Positions 54,782 to 56,713 of a stretch of 56,713 bases of DNA are shown piece after piece. The notes beneath the pieces are model-generated. The model worked only from the letters and a program-made list of their open reading frames with translations, had not been told where the DNA came from and did no database searches. The position numbers and the translations under genes were made by a program. This stretch comes from Ruminococcus sp. (GTDB taxonomy: Bacteria; Bacillota; Clostridia; Oscillospirales; Ruminococcaceae). Numbering within the stretch: position 1 is the first letter of the stretch; the number at the start of each line of letters is the position of its first letter. The stretch covers positions 31,462-88,174 of the forward strand of contig SVNX01000006.1 of NCBI GenBank assembly GCA_015066665.1, written 5' to 3'.

Positions 54782-54905
54782 GATAAGATCGTTTCTGAAT
54801 CCAGTCGCCCTCTGAGAGATCGGGGGGCGTTTGGCGTTTTGTTGGAAACCGAAGGGCGGTTTCTGTGCAAAACATACAATGTGCACTAAAAAATGATGAA
54901 ATCTC

Positions 54906-54952
54906 TTGCAATTACGCCAAAATAAGGTATAATAGAAGTATGGCGTAAGCCA
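54906..54952 (+). promoter_or_regulatory. Promoter and 5' hairpin of LRR-dockerin 6
   Basis: TTGCAA (54906-54911), 16 bases, TATAAT (54928-54933). Hairpin TGGC-GTAA-GCCA (54941-54952), a GNRA loop, begins eight bases after the -10. Confidence 0.75.
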
Positions 54953-54974
54953 AAGAGGAAAGGAAGAAAATACT

Positions 54975-56465
54975 ATGAAGAGATTTCTGGCAGGCCTGAC
55001 CGCCTGCGCAATGTCAATGGCCGGCATGGTCGGATGCGCTTTTACTGCCACTGCCGCCACCACAGGTACCTATGGGGAACTGTCGTACACAAATTACGGC
55101 AGTTATGTCGAGATCACCGGCTGCAGTACATCAAGCAGTTCTGTGACCATCCCCGCACAGATCGGCGGCGTGCCCGTCACCACCATCAACATGTTCGCCT
55201 TTGCGCAGAACACCTCCATCTCGGACTACTATGTAGAAAGCAGCAGCAATTACTTCACCAGCGAAAACGGCGTGCTCTTCACCAAGGATCATGCCACACT
55301 TGTCTGCTACGGTGCATCCAAGGACGGCAGCAGCTATACTGTCCCCTCGGGTACGAAAACCATCGCCGGTTATGCCTTCTATAATAATAAGAAGATCGAG
55401 AACGTCTCGCTCCCCGCAGGTGTGACGAGCATCGGAGACGGCGGCTTCGGTTATTGCTACAACCTCAAGACCATCACCATTCCCGATTCTCTCACAAGCG
55501 TCGGTGCACAGGCATTTTCAGCCTGCCAGGAGCTGCAGTCCATCTCCTTGCCGGACAGCGTGACCAGCATTGGTGCTTCCGCTTTCTTTGGCTGCGTTGA
55601 GATGACTTCGTTCACTGTGCCCAAGGGCGTGACCACGATTGAAAGCTATACCTTCTCCAATTGCTCTTCGCTCTCCACCGTGACGATTCCCGCCGGTGTG
55701 AAGTCCGTTGGCATGGCGGCATTCGCTTCGCCCAATAAGCTCTCCACTGTGTATTACGGCGGTTCCGCCTCGGACTGGAGTGCCATTTCCATCGGACTGC
55801 AGAATGAGCCGCTGAAGAATGCGACTAAGATCTATGGCAGCAGCAGCGGAACCACCGCACCGCCTGCCACCACTACCACAACGACGACCACCACGACCAC
55901 AACGACGACCACGACGACCACAACGACGACCACCACAACGACTACGACGACCACCACGACCACCACGACCACGACGACCACCACGACCACCACAACACAG
56001 CCTACGACAACAACCACAACAACGACTTCCACACAGCCGACTACACAGACCACAACCTCCACGACACAGCCGACCACACAGCCGACCACACAGCCGACCA
56101 CACAGACCACAACCTCCACGACACAGCCGCAGTACACGACCACAACCTACACCAGTACCACCCAGACAACCCCTGAAACACAGACCACACCCACCACGCC
56201 CACTGAGGTAGATCTGGGCGATCTGAATTCGGATACCGAGGTCAATGCGAATGACGCCGCCATGATTCTGGTGGCTGCCGCTGCCAAGGGTGCAGGCAAT
56301 GCCTCCGGTCTGTCGGCCGAGCAGGAAGCTGCCGCCGATGCGGACAGCAGCGGTGACTATGATGCCGGCGATGCCGCACTCATCCTGCAGTATGCCGCCT
56401 ATGCCGGCTCCGGCGGATGGGGTACCTTCAAGGATTATATATCCTGGCATGTCTGGTGGAATTAA
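54975..56465 (+). CDS. BspA-type leucine-rich-repeat protein with poly-Thr linker and dockerin (LRR-dockerin 6)
   Basis: A 496-residue exported protein: signal peptide to about residue 30, six or seven LRR_5 repeats with YYGGSASDWSAISIG closing the array (to about 285), then a linker of roughly 120 residues that is nearly all Thr with Pro/Gln/Ser (55855-56205), then a dockerin (GDLNSDTEVNANDAAMILVAAAAKGAG; ADADSSGDYDAGDAALILQYAAYAGSG). The Thr tract mixes ACC, ACG and ACA codons, so it is not a simple trinucleotide expansion. The linker may be glycosylated, as in other cellulosomal proteins. AGGAAAGGAAG precedes ATG 54975. Confidence 0.88.
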   Translation: MKRFLAGLTACAMSMAGMVGCAFTATAATTGTYGELSYTNYGSYVEITGCSTSSSSVTIPAQIGGVPVTTINMFAFAQNTSISDYYVESSSNYFTSENGVLFTKDHATLVCYGASKDGSSYTVPSGTKTIAGYAFYNNKKIENVSLPAGVTSIGDGGFGYCYNLKTITIPDSLTSVGAQAFSACQELQSISLPDSVTSIGASAFFGCVEMTSFTVPKGVTTIESYTFSNCSSLSTVTIPAGVKSVGMAAFASPNKLSTVYYGGSASDWSAISIGLQNEPLKNATKIYGSSSGTTAPPATTTTTTTTTTTTTTTTTTTTTTTTTTTTTTTTTTTTTTTTTTTQPTTTTTTTTSTQPTTQTTTSTTQPTTQPTTQPTTQTTTSTTQPQYTTTTYTSTTQTTPETQTTPTTPTEVDLGDLNSDTEVNANDAAMILVAAAAKGAGNASGLSAEQEAAADADSSGDYDAGDAALILQYAAYAGSGGWGTFKDYISWHVWWN

Positions 56466-56480
56466 CGCATAGAAACAAAA

Positions 56481-56505
56481 AGTGCATCCCGAAAGGGATG
56501 CACTT
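56481..56505 (+). terminator. Terminator of LRR-dockerin 6
   Basis: AGTGCATCCC-GAAA-GGGATGCACTT hairpin with an A-tract before it and only a short T-run, so possibly bidirectional. Confidence 0.75.
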
Positions 56506-56569
56506 CAATCTGTCGAAAAAGTCCCGTCCAGCCACTGCACCTAAACGGCGCAGGGCTGGACTCGTATTT

Positions 56570-56713
56570 TTAGTTTAGTTGCGCCGTCGGCGCATATAGG
56601 GGGCTGTGCCCCCTATAACCCTCAATAAATAGCCAAAAAGCACTCTGCAAGAGGGCGGGTTGAGGGGGACTCCCCACGGGGTGGGGAGATGTCGAACGAA
56701 GTGAGACAGAGGG
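56570..56713. repeat. GC-rich dispersed repeat (copy 7) at the window end
   Basis: Contains GCGCCGTCGGCGC, GGGGGCTGTGCCCCC, CTCTGCAAGAGGGCGGG and ACTCCCCACGGGGTGGGGAG, then GTCGAACGAAGTGAGAC. Same style as the other copies; runs off the window edge. Confidence 0.6.

Overview
The window looks like chromosome of a cellulosome-producing Ruminococcus, most like the higher-GC R. champanellensis / R. flavefaciens group. Support: a multi-cohesin scaffoldin with Thr-rich linkers and a C-terminal dockerin, a dockerin-bearing GH9 cellulase, a run of BspA-type leucine-rich-repeat proteins ending in Ruminococcus-style dockerins, and Firmicutes housekeeping genes (RNase Y, T-box-controlled thrS, CIRCE-groESL, TM1266 and DUF4364 families). 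The species is inferred from family knowledge, not from a search. No tRNA, rRNA, CRISPR array, prophage or transposase was seen.

Layout. 1-3743: 3' part of a large scaffoldin. 3.8-7.0 kb: aroB, aroC, a DUF4364 gene and a TM1266-type ACT-like regulator. 7.0-9.1 kb: two paralogous lipoproteins on the minus strand. 9.5-13.2 kb: RNA ligase rtcB divergent from two overlapping WYL-domain regulators. 13.4-16.1 kb: ECF sigma factor overlapping a large membrane-anchored probable anti-sigma protein. 16.2-18.7 kb: GH9 cellulase with dockerin. 19.0-22.3 kb: VTC polyphosphate polymerase, DUF4956 membrane protein and a Cthe_2159-like carbohydrate-binding lipoprotein, preceded by a candidate sRNA and a leader ORF. 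22.4-26.2 kb: a candidate structured RNA, then a ribbon-helix-helix regulator and clpB. 26.2-30.0 kb: response regulator, histidine kinase and HtrA protease (minus strand). 30.3-32.4 kb: CIRCE-groES-groEL. 32.5-37.3 kb, minus strand: unknown protein, sugar transferase, twin candidate sRNAs, second two-component system. 37.5-40.2 kb: enolase and a convergent aminotransferase. 40.5-45.0 kb: structured leader plus RNase Y, an O-antigen-ligase-like membrane protein, an unknown exported protein. 45.0-47.5 kb: T-box and thrS. 47.6-56.5 kb: six dockerin proteins in a row (one Ig-like, five LRR, one of these frameshifted) plus a signal-peptide remnant.

How the parts fit. The scaffoldin, the GH9 enzyme and the LRR-dockerin array are parts of a cell-surface cellulosome. 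Two dockerin sequence classes are present, so the products probably plug into different cohesins. Two-component systems, HtrA, ClpB and GroESL make up an envelope and protein-stress block in the middle.

The least explained material is RNA-level. It comprises a tandem pair of homologous minus-strand sRNA candidates with covarying stems and invariant C-rich unpaired motifs (34.85-35.17 kb), an approximately 220-nt structured RNA candidate (22.45-22.68 kb), a 5'-terminal hairpin shared by the LRR-dockerin mRNAs, and a promoter whose spacer is a 16-T homopolymer. A family of GC-rich palindromic repeats lies between unrelated genes.
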